Origin: DSVZ01 sp037439785
GTDB lineage: Bacteria > Verrucomicrobiota > Verrucomicrobiia > Limisphaerales > J093
Direction: 5' to 3'
Assembly (NCBI GenBank): GCA_037439785.1
Contig: JBBIVJ010000013.1
Coordinates: 1 to 64,000 of the forward strand
DNA: 64,000 bases
In this document: piece after piece, positions 8,048 to 17,162 of the stretch
Position numbering within the stretch: position 1 is the first letter of the stretch
How the letters are laid out: each line of letters opens with the position of its first letter
The notes under the pieces: model-generated
The model's database searches: none
What the model saw: the letters and a program-made list of their open reading frames with translations, nothing else
Told to the model about the DNA's origin: nothing
Made by a program: the position numbers and the translations under genes

Positions 8048-9655
8048 TCAATGGCGGTAAAGAAACTCGGGGCTGTTGATCAGGGCCCAGGCGACGTCGA
8101 GGAAGGTGTCGCGGGAGTTGTGGGTGCGCGCGTACTCGGCCACGGCTTGACGCTCCTCGTCGCTGGGCGGGCGCGAGAGTAGGGTCAGGTAAAGTTCGGT
8201 CAGCGTTTCGGCCGGCGGGCGGCGGGCGGTGATCAGTTCCCGCAGGCGAGGTCCTTGTTCGAGCTTGCGCTGGATGTGGGTGGAGTTGAGCAGATGGAGG
8301 CACTGGGCAGGGGAGGGTTGGCGGTTGCGCTCGGCCCACAGGCCGGTGTCACGCGGGGGGCGGCCGAACAGTTCCAGGAACGGGCTGGTCAGGCTGCCAT
8401 CGGGCAGGGCCACGGCCCGCACGTCGGGCGGGATGACGGTGAACGGCTCGGGGATGGGGCTGATGTAGGTTTCGGCGGTGCCGGTGATCTGGTTCAGGGC
8501 GTCCACGAGCACCTCGGCTTCCAGCCGGCGCAGGGGGTAGTGGGCGAAATGGGCCGCGGCGCGGGGATCGTCCGTGGCCGGCACACTGGCGCGCTGGTAG
8601 GTCTGGGAATTGAGGATGACCCGGAGCAGGTGGGGGAGGTCGAACTGCGCGCGCACCAGCTCGCCGGCCAGGTAGTCCAGCAGCGCCGGGTTCGCCGGCG
8701 GGTTGTCCGGGCGGAAGTCGTCCGGCTCGTGCACGATGCCGCGGCCCCAGACCCAGGCCCAGATGCGGTTGGCTAGCGCCCGGGCGAACCAGGTGTTGGT
8801 GGGGCTGACCAGCCAGTCGGCAAAGACCCGACGGGGGTCCTGGCCGGGCTCGAGGTGCGCGGGGGTGCCGTCCGGGAAGACCGCGCTTTGCCACAGGCCG
8901 TTGGTGGCCTTGGTCGGGTCGTGGAAGACAATCTCCTCCTTCCATTCCCCGGTCGGTTTGTAGCCGACCTGGGAAAAGAAGGCCGCCAGACCGGCCAGCC
9001 GGGCCTCCGGCCAATGCTCCGCGCGGCTGGCCAGGAAGGTCAGCGCCACGGCGCGGGCGAGGCCGGCTGGCTCGCGGTTTTGCACGGCGCGGTAGAAATT
9101 GGCGGGGCCGTCGCGGAAGTTGCTGCCGCTGGCGGTGAGCAGTTCGTGCACGAACCGGTCCAGTGGTTGGCGGGTGCGAAGGCGCTCGCGAATCCAGCGA
9201 TGGTACGCCTGGGCGGCGTTGGGCCAGAGGTTGATGGGGAACTCGGCCTTCACGCGGAGCAGGTCGCTCCAGTGCATCGCCCAGTAGTCCGCGAATTCCG
9301 GCCGGGCCAGGAGGGACTCGATGAGCCGGACGCGCTTGTCCGGCGCGGGGTCGTCCAGAAACTCCCGCACCTCGCTCGCGGTGGGTAGCAGGCCGAGGAC
9401 ATCGAGGAACACGCGCCGCACGAACACCGCGTCCGAGCAGGGCTCGGCCGGCCGCCAACCGTGGGAGGCCAGGTCGGCCAGGACCAGGTGGTCCACGGGC
9501 GAGGAGGGCGCGGGCGTTTGCGGTTTGCCGAAGAGGTCCCCGGCAGGTGAACACCAAGCCAACACACCAACCAGCACGCCCACGCCCCCCCGCCAAAGCC
9601 AGTCCCCCCGACGGCACTTTGCCCCCTGGCCGCGATCGTTTCCCGATGAGCTCAT
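8048..9655 (-). CDS. DUF1549 and DUF1553 domain-containing protein
   Basis: The N-terminal half matches DUF1549 (FVRRVFLDVLGLLPT, EFADYWAMHWSDLLRVK). The C-terminal half matches DUF1553 (PTNTWFARALANRIWAWVWGRGIVHEPDDFRPDNPP, LLSRPPSDEERQAVAEY). These two domains form one exported protein family of unknown activity. The chosen ATG at 9655 gives 535 residues and places a hydrophobic export segment (WLWRGGVGVLVGVLAWC) near the start. The same frame stays open to 10096, but that extension has no family similarity; an ATG at 9685 is the other reasonable start. It is shorter than the cytochrome-fused members of the family and carries no CxxCH haem motif. It heads the three-gene operon running to 4274. 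Confidence 0.9.
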   Translation of the reverse strand: MSSSGNDRGQGAKCRRGDWLWRGGVGVLVGVLAWCSPAGDLFGKPQTPAPSSPVDHLVLADLASHGWRPAEPCSDAVFVRRVFLDVLGLLPTASEVREFLDDPAPDKRVRLIESLLARPEFADYWAMHWSDLLRVKAEFPINLWPNAAQAYHRWIRERLRTRQPLDRFVHELLTASGSNFRDGPANFYRAVQNREPAGLARAVALTFLASRAEHWPEARLAGLAAFFSQVGYKPTGEWKEEIVFHDPTKATNGLWQSAVFPDGTPAHLEPGQDPRRVFADWLVSPTNTWFARALANRIWAWVWGRGIVHEPDDFRPDNPPANPALLDYLAGELVRAQFDLPHLLRVILNSQTYQRASVPATDDPRAAAHFAHYPLRRLEAEVLVDALNQITGTAETYISPIPEPFTVIPPDVRAVALPDGSLTSPFLELFGRPPRDTGLWAERNRQPSPAQCLHLLNSTHIQRKLEQGPRLRELITARRPPAETLTELYLTLLSRPPSDEERQAVAEYARTHNSRDTFLDVAWALINSPEFLYRH

Positions 9656-10083
9656 GAGCCGGACCAGGGACCGGACGCCGGCCATCTTCCCGCGGTTACA
9701 TGGAAGGTGGAACTGCGCGCGCGAGAAAGCCGTTTCATCCGCGCAAGCCGCGGCGTTGGAGATGCGGGAATCCGGATACCTCGTGACCCCGGGGCGGGGA
9801 AAGGGCAAGCGGGTGGTGGTGTTGAGGGCGGCGGCTGCGTTCGGCCATGAAGTGAGACTGGCCGGGCTGGTCATGGTGAAGCCCTTGGCAGCAGGTGTCC
9901 GGGCGACGGAGTTCACCAGGGATGCCGGGCGCGCCCAGAGGATGGCAAATGGGGCGCGCGGCTGCGGCGGGCGCTCAGGACTTTGATCTTCACCACCGGG
10001 GGTCACGATGTCCCCGGTCTTGCCCAGGGCCGCAGGACTAACCGCTTGCCCAAGCCCGCCACCCGGCGCCATGCTGCCGGGCC
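9656..10083. other. Divergent intergenic region between DUF1549 gene and araD
   Basis: About 430 bases separate the two divergent genes and should hold both promoters. No RNA gene, terminator or recognisable protein was seen. The minus frame stays open through it, but the translation is compositionally random and has no family resemblance. Confidence 0.5.
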
Positions 10084-10782
10084 ATGCTTGAGGCACTCAA
10101 AGAAGCGGTCTGCCAGGCCAACCTCGATCTGGTGCGCACCGGCCTGGTCCTCCAAACCTTCGGCAACGTCAGCGGCGTGGACCGCGAGCGCGAGGCCCTG
10201 GTGATCAAACCTTCCGGTGTCGGCTACGCCGAGCTGCGCCCGGAGCACCTGGTGGTGGTGTCCCTGACCAGCGGCGAAGTGATCGAAGGCGCCCTGCGGC
10301 CCAGCTCGGACACGCCCACCCACCGCGTGCTCTACCGCGCCTGGCCCCAGGTGGGCGGCATCGCCCACACCCACAGCCCCTGCGCCACCGCCTGGGCCCA
10401 GGCCGGACGCGAAATCCCCCCGCTGGGCACCACCCATGCGGATTTCTTCGACGGCCCCGTGCCCTGCACCCGCGACCTGAGCCCGGCCGAAATCTGGGAC
10501 GAGTACGAAGCCAACACCGGCGAGTCCATCGTCCGCCGCTTCGCGCGACTGGACCCGCTGCGGCTGCCGGGCGTGCTGGTCCTGCATCACGGACCCTTTG
10601 CCTGGGGCCGCACCCCGGCCGAGGCGGTGCACCACGCCGAGGCCCTTGAATTCATCGCCCGCCTGGCCTTCGACACCTACCAGATCAACCCGCGCACGCC
10701 GCCGATGCCTGATGCGCTGCTGAACAAGCATTTTCACCGCAAGCACGGCCCCGCCGCCTACTACGGCCAGCCCGGCCATTGA
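10084..10782 (+). CDS. araD: L-ribulose-5-phosphate 4-epimerase (class II aldolase family)
   Basis: The 232-residue protein has the length and motifs of AraD, which converts L-ribulose 5-phosphate to D-xylulose 5-phosphate in L-arabinose catabolism. Zinc-binding histidines are visible in IAHTHSPCATAWAQ and HHGPFAWG. The SDTPTHRVLYRA segment and the C-terminal KHFHRKHGPAAYYGQ tail are family hallmarks that separate it from fuculose aldolase. It lies upstream of a GH127 arabinofuranosidase gene on the same strand, which fits arabinose release and use, though a REP-like element lies between them. No araA or araB is in the window. Confidence 0.92.
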   Translation: MLEALKEAVCQANLDLVRTGLVLQTFGNVSGVDREREALVIKPSGVGYAELRPEHLVVVSLTSGEVIEGALRPSSDTPTHRVLYRAWPQVGGIAHTHSPCATAWAQAGREIPPLGTTHADFFDGPVPCTRDLSPAEIWDEYEANTGESIVRRFARLDPLRLPGVLVLHHGPFAWGRTPAEAVHHAEALEFIARLAFDTYQINPRTPPMPDALLNKHFHRKHGPAAYYGQPGH

Positions 10783-10825
10783 ACCGCCAGGCGGAAGGCC
10801 GGCCGGCCCCGACCCGAGTACCCTT

Positions 10826-10870
10826 CGCCGATTGGCAATCGGCGATACGGCAGGCTGGAAACCTGCGCTA
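10826..10870. repeat. REP-like double-hairpin element, copy 2
   Basis: CGCCGATT (10826-10833) pairs with AATCGGCG (10837-10844). After ATACG, GCAGG (10850-10854) pairs with CCTGC (10862-10866), and the element ends in GCTAC. It shares the central GGCGATACGGCAGGC string with the copy at 259-302 and the CGCCGATT stem and GCTAC end with the copy near 58.9 kb. It lies between araD and the GH127 gene. Confidence 0.7.
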
Positions 10871-11011
10871 CATCGCCGGCCCGCCCGCCCCGGCATAAAC
10901 CGACGGACTGGCAGGTCCCTTGCGTGACCGCGGCGGCTCAGGGCATCCCACATCAGGCTTATTGTGGCGCACCGGACTTGCCCGGGCAGGCGGCGGGCGC
11001 ACAATGGCTCC

Positions 11012-13393
11012 ATGCAAGCCGCCCAGTTGTACCTGTTGTTCTTCCTGGTGTCCGCCCTGCCGCTGGCTGCCGCGCCGCCGCCGCTGGTCAAACTCGAAGC
11101 CGTGCCCTTCACGCAGGTCGAGATCACCGACGCCTTCTGGGCCCCACGCCGGGAGACCAACCGCCTGGCCTCGATCCCGGTCAACCTCGACAACCTCGAA
11201 AAGGCCGGCAACCTTGCCAACCTCCGCCGCGCCGCCCTGGGCGAGACCAACCGCTTCGACGGCCTGGTCTTCATGGACTCGGACGTGTACAAGGCCCTCG
11301 AGGCCGCCGCCTACACCCTGGCCACGAACCCCGACCCCGAGCTGGAGCGGCGGCTGGACCAGATCATCGCCCTGCTCGCCGCGGCACAGCAGCCCGACGG
11401 CTACCTCAACAGCTACTACACGGTGAAGGAGCCGGGCCGCCGCTGGGTAAACCTGCGCGACAACCACGAACTGTACTGCGCCGGTCATCTCTTCGAGGCC
11501 GCTGTCGCGCATTATCAGGCCACGGGCAAGACCAACTTCCTGACCATCGCCCGACGGTTCGCTGATAACATTGACTCGGTCTTCGGCCCGCCCCCCAAAC
11601 GGCTGGGCTACCCGGGGCACCCGGAGATCGAGCTGGCACTGGTCAAGCTCTGGCGCGTCACCGGCGAGCGCCGCTACTTCGATCTGGCCCGCTTTTTCGT
11701 GGAAAACCGCGGCCGGAAGTTCTTCGCCACCGAACACCGCACCCCGCCCGAGCGCTACGACGGCACCTACTGGCAGGATGACGTGCCCATCTTCGACCAC
11801 CAGAACATCAAGGGCCACGCCGTGCGCGCCGCCTACCTCATGTCCGGGGTGACCGACATCGTGCGGGAGACCGAAGACCCCCGGCTGCTGCGGATGCTGC
11901 ACCGGGTCTGGCGCAACACCACCGAGCGCAACCAGTACCTCACCGGCGGCATCGGCCCCAGCGCCCACAACGAGGGTTTCACCGAGGACTACGACCTGCC
12001 CAACCTCACCGCCTACCAGGAGACCTGTGCCACCATCGCCCTGGCCCAGTGGGCGCACCGGCTGGCGCTGTTGCACGCGGATGCGCGCTTCGCGGACGTG
12101 GTCGAACGGGCGCTCTACAACGGCGTGCTGGCGGGTGTCTCCCGCGACGGCAGGCGGTTTTTCTACGTGAACCCGCTGGAAAGCAGCGGCCGGCACCATC
12201 GCTCGGCCTGGTTCAGTTGCGCCTGCTGCCCGCCCAACGTGGCCCGCACCCTGGCCTCGCTGGGCGGCTACGCCTATGCCACCGGCTCGAACGCACTGTA
12301 CGTGAACCTCTATATCCAGGGCGCGGTCCGTGCGGCGGTCGCCGGCCAGGAAGTTCACCTGCGGGTCCAGACCGATTATCCGTGGGAGGGCCGGGTGCGG
12401 TTCGAGTTCGCCCGGGCCGGCGGCGGGCCGTTTGCCCTGCGGCTGCGGCAGCCCGGTTGGTGCCGCGCGGTGAAGGTGACGGTGAACGGCGAGCGGTGGG
12501 CCGGTTCCCCCGTCGAGCGCGGCTACCTGGTGCTCGAGCGCGCCTGGCAGACCGGCGACCGCGTCGAGCTGGACCTGGCCCTGCCGGTGGAGCGGGTGGT
12601 GGCCCACCCGAACGTGAAGGCCAACCGCGGCCTGTTCGCCCTCCAACGCGGCCCGCTGGTCTATTGCCTCGAACAGGTGGACCAGCCCGAGCCGCTCGCC
12701 GCCCTGTACTTCTCGCCCGAGGAACCGCTGGCCGAACAGCGCGACGCCGACCTGCTCGGCGGCGGCGTGGTCCTGGAAGGCCTGGCGCGCGTGGCCCCCG
12801 AGCTGGAGTGGCACCGCCGCCTGTACCAACCCCTGCCTCCGGCCCGCCCGGTCAGCTTCCGCGCCATTCCCTACCATGCCTGGGACAACCGCGCGCCGGG
12901 GCCGATGAAGGTCTGGTTGCCCACCGGCCCGCCGTTGCCGCGCGTGGGCGGCCCGGAAACGCGCGCCCGCGTCACGGTTTCCTTTGCCAACAACAACTCC
13001 CGGCCGGAAGGCATTCACGACGGCGTCGAGCCGGCACGCAGCGGCGAGCAACCGGCCGCGCTCTGCCACTGGTGGCCGCATCGGGGCACCGTCGAATGGG
13101 CCCAGTACACCTGGCCGCAGCCGCTGACGGTGACCGGTGCGCGGGTGTACTGGTTCGACGACACCGGCCGCGGGGCCTGCCGCCTGCCGGTGCGCTGGCA
13201 GGTGGAATACCTGGAGGACGGGGCGTGGAAACCGGTCGCCGCCCAGGGCGACTACCCGGTGGTGCTGGATCGCTGGTGCGAGGTGCGGTTCGAGCCGGTG
13301 ACCACCACGGCGCTGCGGCTGGTGGTCGCCCTGCAACCGGACTGGGCCGCCGGCGTGCACGAGTGGCAGGTTCTCGAACTCGAGGAAGACTGA
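11012..13393 (+). CDS. GH127 family beta-L-arabinofuranosidase, secreted
   Basis: The protein resembles glycoside hydrolase family 127, which removes terminal beta-L-arabinofuranose. Starting at the ATG at 11012 gives 793 residues and a clean signal peptide (LYLLFFLVSALPLAAA). The upstream in-frame start at 10964 would put 16 unlikely residues before it. The zinc-thiolate catalytic site of the family is present: E337 and C339 in YQETCA, and C405/C406 in CACCPPN, the second set including the cysteine nucleophile. An acid/base glutamate candidate lies in the GPSAHNEGFTEDYD segment. Probably exported to the periplasm or cell surface. It acts plausibly upstream of araD. Confidence 0.9.
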   Translation: MQAAQLYLLFFLVSALPLAAAPPPLVKLEAVPFTQVEITDAFWAPRRETNRLASIPVNLDNLEKAGNLANLRRAALGETNRFDGLVFMDSDVYKALEAAAYTLATNPDPELERRLDQIIALLAAAQQPDGYLNSYYTVKEPGRRWVNLRDNHELYCAGHLFEAAVAHYQATGKTNFLTIARRFADNIDSVFGPPPKRLGYPGHPEIELALVKLWRVTGERRYFDLARFFVENRGRKFFATEHRTPPERYDGTYWQDDVPIFDHQNIKGHAVRAAYLMSGVTDIVRETEDPRLLRMLHRVWRNTTERNQYLTGGIGPSAHNEGFTEDYDLPNLTAYQETCATIALAQWAHRLALLHADARFADVVERALYNGVLAGVSRDGRRFFYVNPLESSGRHHRSAWFSCACCPPNVARTLASLGGYAYATGSNALYVNLYIQGAVRAAVAGQEVHLRVQTDYPWEGRVRFEFARAGGGPFALRLRQPGWCRAVKVTVNGERWAGSPVERGYLVLERAWQTGDRVELDLALPVERVVAHPNVKANRGLFALQRGPLVYCLEQVDQPEPLAALYFSPEEPLAEQRDADLLGGGVVLEGLARVAPELEWHRRLYQPLPPARPVSFRAIPYHAWDNRAPGPMKVWLPTGPPLPRVGGPETRARVTVSFANNNSRPEGIHDGVEPARSGEQPAALCHWWPHRGTVEWAQYTWPQPLTVTGARVYWFDDTGRGACRLPVRWQVEYLEDGAWKPVAAQGDYPVVLDRWCEVRFEPVTTTALRLVVALQPDWAAGVHEWQVLELEED

Positions 13394-13413
13394 GCCCCCG
13401 CCCGGTGCGGCCC

Positions 13414-13701
13414 ATGCCCCGCGTCACGATCCTGCCGGTCGAGTTGTCCGCCGAGATGGTTGCGGGCGAAAGCCTGCTGGACGCGGGCGAGCGCGCGGGG
13501 GTGGAAATGGTGGCCGGCTGTTTCAACACCGCCTGCGGGACCTGCGTGGTCGCGGTCGAGGCCGGCCAGGAACACCTCACGCCCCCCACGCCAGCCGAGC
13601 GCGCGCTGCTGCGGGCGATGGGGCGCGACGCGGCGCGGTTTCGGCTGGCGTGCACGGCGCGGGTGCGGGAGGGCGACGTCATCATTCGACAACTGGACTG
13701 A
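13414..13701 (+). CDS. 2Fe-2S ferredoxin
   Basis: This 95-residue protein fits a plant-type 2Fe-2S ferredoxin, a small electron carrier. Three cluster cysteines are in CFNTACGTC (C-x4-C-x2-C) and the fourth lies about 40 residues later in RLACTARV. The ATG at 13414 is 20 bases after the GH127 stop and gives the normal length; the frame is open upstream, but that part is the shadow of the GH127 gene. The next gene begins 12 bases after its stop. Its redox partner is not evident, and neither neighbour is a reductase. Confidence 0.88.
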   Translation: MPRVTILPVELSAEMVAGESLLDAGERAGVEMVAGCFNTACGTCVVAVEAGQEHLTPPTPAERALLRAMGRDAARFRLACTARVREGDVIIRQLD

Positions 13702-13707
13702 AGGAGG
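13702..13707 (+). promoter_or_regulatory. Strong Shine-Dalgarno deciding the start of the GDPD fusion gene
   Basis: AGGAGG directly follows the ferredoxin stop codon. It leaves 3 bases to a GTG at 13711 and 6 bases to the ATG at 13714, so the ATG is the better-spaced start. Confidence 0.7.
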
Positions 13708-13713
13708 CTTGTG

Positions 13714-16524
13714 ATGCGAACCGGGTGGAGGATCGGGAGCGGCGGCTGGGGGCTGGTTGGGGCGCTGTGCGGCGTGCTGGCCGAAGCACCCCGGCCCCTG
13801 ACCGCGCGCGCCTGGGTGGAGGCTGAGGGACCGCGGGTGATGGCGCACCGCGGCTACAGTGCGCGGGCGCCGGAGAACACGCTGCCGGCCTTCCGGCTGG
13901 CGTTGGCGGCCCGCGCCGATCTGGTCGAACTGGATTACCACCACACCGCGGACGGTGTGCCGGTGGTGGTGCATGACCGGAGGCTGGACCGCACCACCGA
14001 CGCCGTGGCCCGCTGGGGCGGACGGGAGCTGGCGGTGCGCGAACTGTCCGCGGCGCGGCTGGCTGAGCTGGACGCCGGCGGGTGGTTTGCTCCGGTTTTT
14101 GCAGGCACGCGCCTGCCCACGCTGCGCGAGGCGCTCGAGACCATCCAGGCGGGCGGCGTGACGCTCATCGAGCGCAAGGCCGGCGATGCCGGGACGCTGG
14201 TCCGGCTGTTGCGCGCGCACGGCTGGCTCGAGCAGGTGGTGGTGCAGTCGTTTGACTGGGACTTTGTACGGGCCGCGCGCCGGTTGGCTCCGGAACTGGT
14301 GCTGGGGGCGTTGGGACCTCCCTCCATCCGCGGAGGGCGCCGGCTTTCCGAGGAGGAAAAAGTCCTGTCGCTCGAATACGTGGCCGAAGTCCGGGAGCTG
14401 GGGGCGCAGGTGGTGGTCTGGAATCGCCAGGTCACTGCGGCCGCCGTGGCGACGGCGCACGCGGCCGGTCTGCGGGTGTGGGTGTACACTATCAACGACC
14501 CGGCCGAGGCGGCCGCCCTGGTGGCCCTGGGGGTGGACGGCATCATCACGGGCGACCCGGCGGCGATCGACCGGCGGCTGCGGCCCGAACCGGATGAGGC
14601 CCCCGGACCTCCGCCCACCCGCCGCATCCCCACGCCCCTGCCGGAACGTCCGGGCAACATCCATCTCAAAGGTGAAACGGTCCGGGTCCGACTGCCGGAG
14701 GATTTGCCGGCGGAGGCGGACCGCTGGCGGGTAAAGGATGACCGCGGGCGGGAAGTGCGGCAGGGCCGGCTCGAGCCGGCCGAGCGGACAGCCGGCGCGC
14801 CGCTGGAGCTTGGCCCGCTCGGCGTGGGGTGGTACCGGATTGAATTCGACACGCCACGACAGCCCGCAACGGCCTGGACCACCGCGGCGGTGCTGCGTCG
14901 GCTGGCGGCACCGGTGCCGGGGGATTCACCGGTGGGGCTGGACGTGGCGGCGGCGTGGTTTGCGTCCCGCGATCGCGCGGGCCAGGAGCGCTTCGCCAAC
15001 CTGGCCGCCCTGGCCGGCGTGAACTGGGTGCGCGACCGGCTCCGCTGGCGCGACCTCCAGCCCGTGCCCGGCCCGCTGGTGACCGGCGAGACCACTTATG
15101 ACACGGCCGCTGCCGTGCAGCAGGCCGCCGGCTTGAAGGTGCTGCAGGTGTTTCACGACACCCCGCCCTGGGCGCGGGAGACGCCGGAGGCGGGCGGGCG
15201 GTTTGCTCCGGACTTGCGGCACGTTTTCGAACTGGCCCGCGCGCTGGCCGTGCGGTTCCGGGGCCGGGTGGCGGCGTGGGAGCCGTGGAACGAGGCCAAC
15301 ATCGCCGTCTTTGGCGGGCACACGGTGGACGAGATGTGCGCGTGGCAGAAGGCGGCGTGGCTGGGGTTCAAGGCGGGTGATCCGGAGGTGCTCGTGGGCT
15401 GGAACGTGACCGCGGCGGTCCCCACCCCGGAACACACCGTCGGGGTGCTGGCCAACGAGACCTGGCCGTACTTCGACACCTACCACATCCACAGCTACGA
15501 CTGGCCCCACGCCTACCATGAACTCTGGGCACCGGCGCGCGCCGCGGCGACCGGCCGGCCGCTGTGGGTGACCGAGGCGGACCGGGGCACGCCCCATTTG
15601 CAGCAGGCCCCCTGGTTCGACCAGGACCCCCGCCTGGAGCGGCTGAAAGCGGAGTGGATGGCCCAGGCCTTCGCCGCGAGCCTGTTCGCCGGCGCGCGGC
15701 GGCATTTCCATTTCATCCTCGGCCACTACGTCGAGCCCAACGGCATCCAGTTTGGGTTGTTGCGCCGGGATGCCACGCCGCGCCCCGCCTACGTGGCGCT
15801 GGCCGCGGTGGGTCGTTGCCTGGCGGGAGCGCGGGTGCTCGGCCGCTGGCGGCCGGCCGGCGACGTGCACGTGTACGCTTTCCGCGCGTGGCCCGACGGC
15901 CGGGAGCGGGACGTGCTGGTGGCGTGGGCGGAGCGGGAGGTGGACTGGGCCGGGCGGGGCGAGTGTCGCGTGGCCTGGAAACCGAAGGAGGCGCTCGAGG
16001 TGGAGGCGGTTACCGATTACCTGGGCCGTGCCCTGCCGGCGGCGTGGCCGGAGGAGCTGACTTCCGCGCCGGTGTTCATCTTTTTGCCCGCGGGAAGGGC
16101 GTTGCACCTGCCGCTGGAACCGCCGCCCGCGCCGGAACCGCGCCGGACCGGGGAAGCCGCGTCGGTGGTGCTGCAATTGAGTCTGCCCCGAACCGCCACC
16201 GTCCGCGTCCAGGACCGGCCGTGGTCGGAGGGGTATGCCCGGGCCGTGCGGGCGGGAGAGGGGTTGGAGTTGGCGGTGCACGTGTACAACTTCGGTCCGG
16301 CGGCGGTGCGGGGTCGGGTGCGGGTCGAGCGCGCGCCGGCGGGCTGGCAGGTGGAGGTGCCCGCGCCGGATTATACAGTCGAGCCGGGAGGCCGGCAGAC
16401 GCTGCGCGGCTGGTTGGAGGTGCCCGCCGGGGCGACCACACGCGATGGCTGGTTGGTGTGGCGCGCCGAGGGGCAAGGGGGCGAACGGCCGGTGCTGGCG
16501 TTTCGGGTGCGGGTCAAGGATTGA
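13714..16524 (+). CDS. Glycerophosphodiester phosphodiesterase fused to a clan GH-A-like glycosidase domain
   Basis: The 936-residue protein has a hydrophobic N-terminus that could export it. Residues about 40-290 are a GDPD domain that would hydrolyse glycerophosphodiesters: H45 in MAHRG, PENTLPAF, ELDYHHTADGVPVVVHD, IERKAG and GITGDP-like GIITGDP. After a linker, residues about 400-720 look like a TIM-barrel glycosidase of clan GH-A (GH39/GH5-like), with acid/base candidate E527 in WEPWNEAN and nucleophile candidate E621 in LWVTEADRG. The C-terminal 200 residues are beta-rich. The combination is one continuous frame with no sign of a join. Substrate is unknown; a glycerophosphate- or sugar-decorated polymer is possible. 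It follows the ferredoxin gene closely. Confidence 0.82.
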   Translation: MRTGWRIGSGGWGLVGALCGVLAEAPRPLTARAWVEAEGPRVMAHRGYSARAPENTLPAFRLALAARADLVELDYHHTADGVPVVVHDRRLDRTTDAVARWGGRELAVRELSAARLAELDAGGWFAPVFAGTRLPTLREALETIQAGGVTLIERKAGDAGTLVRLLRAHGWLEQVVVQSFDWDFVRAARRLAPELVLGALGPPSIRGGRRLSEEEKVLSLEYVAEVRELGAQVVVWNRQVTAAAVATAHAAGLRVWVYTINDPAEAAALVALGVDGIITGDPAAIDRRLRPEPDEAPGPPPTRRIPTPLPERPGNIHLKGETVRVRLPEDLPAEADRWRVKDDRGREVRQGRLEPAERTAGAPLELGPLGVGWYRIEFDTPRQPATAWTTAAVLRRLAAPVPGDSPVGLDVAAAWFASRDRAGQERFANLAALAGVNWVRDRLRWRDLQPVPGPLVTGETTYDTAAAVQQAAGLKVLQVFHDTPPWARETPEAGGRFAPDLRHVFELARALAVRFRGRVAAWEPWNEANIAVFGGHTVDEMCAWQKAAWLGFKAGDPEVLVGWNVTAAVPTPEHTVGVLANETWPYFDTYHIHSYDWPHAYHELWAPARAAATGRPLWVTEADRGTPHLQQAPWFDQDPRLERLKAEWMAQAFAASLFAGARRHFHFILGHYVEPNGIQFGLLRRDATPRPAYVALAAVGRCLAGARVLGRWRPAGDVHVYAFRAWPDGRERDVLVAWAEREVDWAGRGECRVAWKPKEALEVEAVTDYLGRALPAAWPEELTSAPVFIFLPAGRALHLPLEPPPAPEPRRTGEAASVVLQLSLPRTATVRVQDRPWSEGYARAVRAGEGLELAVHVYNFGPAAVRGRVRVERAPAGWQVEVPAPDYTVEPGGRQTLRGWLEVPAGATTRDGWLVWRAEGQGGERPVLAFRVRVKD

Positions 16525-16592
16525 GCCGCGCGGCGTGTGGCCGGGCCATGTTCCGTTGGACAAGCGGGGCGGCTTCGGGCTATCTGGGCGCG

Positions 16593-17162
16593 ATGCGAAG
16601 GGCGTGTGTTCCGTGCCTGCTGGCGGTGCTGGTGGCCCTGGCTGCGGGCTGCCGCCGGGACGGCCCGACCGCGACGGCTGACGAGGCGGGGGCGCGCGGG
16701 CGGGTGCCGCATCTGGACCACGCGCAGCCGCGGTTGCCGACATTGAAGCTGTGGCTGGGCGGGCAGGAGATCACGGCCGAGGTGGCCCGCCGGTCGGTCG
16801 AGCTGGCCACGGGGATGATGTACCGCACCAACCTGGGGGAGATGGAGGGGATGTTGTTCGTGTTCGGCCGGCCGTTTCGCGCGGCCTTTTACATGCGCAA
16901 CACCACCGTGCCGTTGACCGCCGCCTACCTGGACCCGGAGGGGCGGATTCTGGAATTGCACGACCTGGAGCCGTTGAACGAGCGGCCGGTGGAGTCGGCC
17001 TCGGAGCAGGTGCAGTTCGTGCTCGAAATGCCGCGAGGCTGGTTTGCACGGCATGGGGTGGCCACCGGGGCGGTGGTGCGCACACCGTATGGTGGTCTGG
17101 GGGAGGTGGATTGGGTGACGCTGGGGCCGCGGCGGCCGGCCGCCACCCCGCCACGGCCATGA
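16593..17162 (+). CDS. DUF192 domain lipoprotein
   Basis: The start at 16593 gives 189 residues beginning with a lipoprotein signal (LLAVLVALAAGC), with cleavage expected before the cysteine; an in-frame ATG at 16548 is the alternative. The remainder matches DUF192: ATGMMYRTNLGEMEGMLFVF, FYMRNTTVPLTAAYLD, VLEMPRGWFARHGVATGAVV. The family has no settled function. The stop overlaps the nadE start by 4 bases (ATGA), so the two are probably translationally coupled, although a functional connection with NAD synthesis is not known. Confidence 0.88.
   Translation: MRRACVPCLLAVLVALAAGCRRDGPTATADEAGARGRVPHLDHAQPRLPTLKLWLGGQEITAEVARRSVELATGMMYRTNLGEMEGMLFVFGRPFRAAFYMRNTTVPLTAAYLDPEGRILELHDLEPLNERPVESASEQVQFVLEMPRGWFARHGVATGAVVRTPYGGLGEVDWVTLGPRRPAATPPRP

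Noticed and set aside
10868..13360. 830-codon open frame antisense to the GH127 gene
   Set aside because: Low-complexity G/A/R/V-rich translation with no motif; it exists because third-position GC removes stops.
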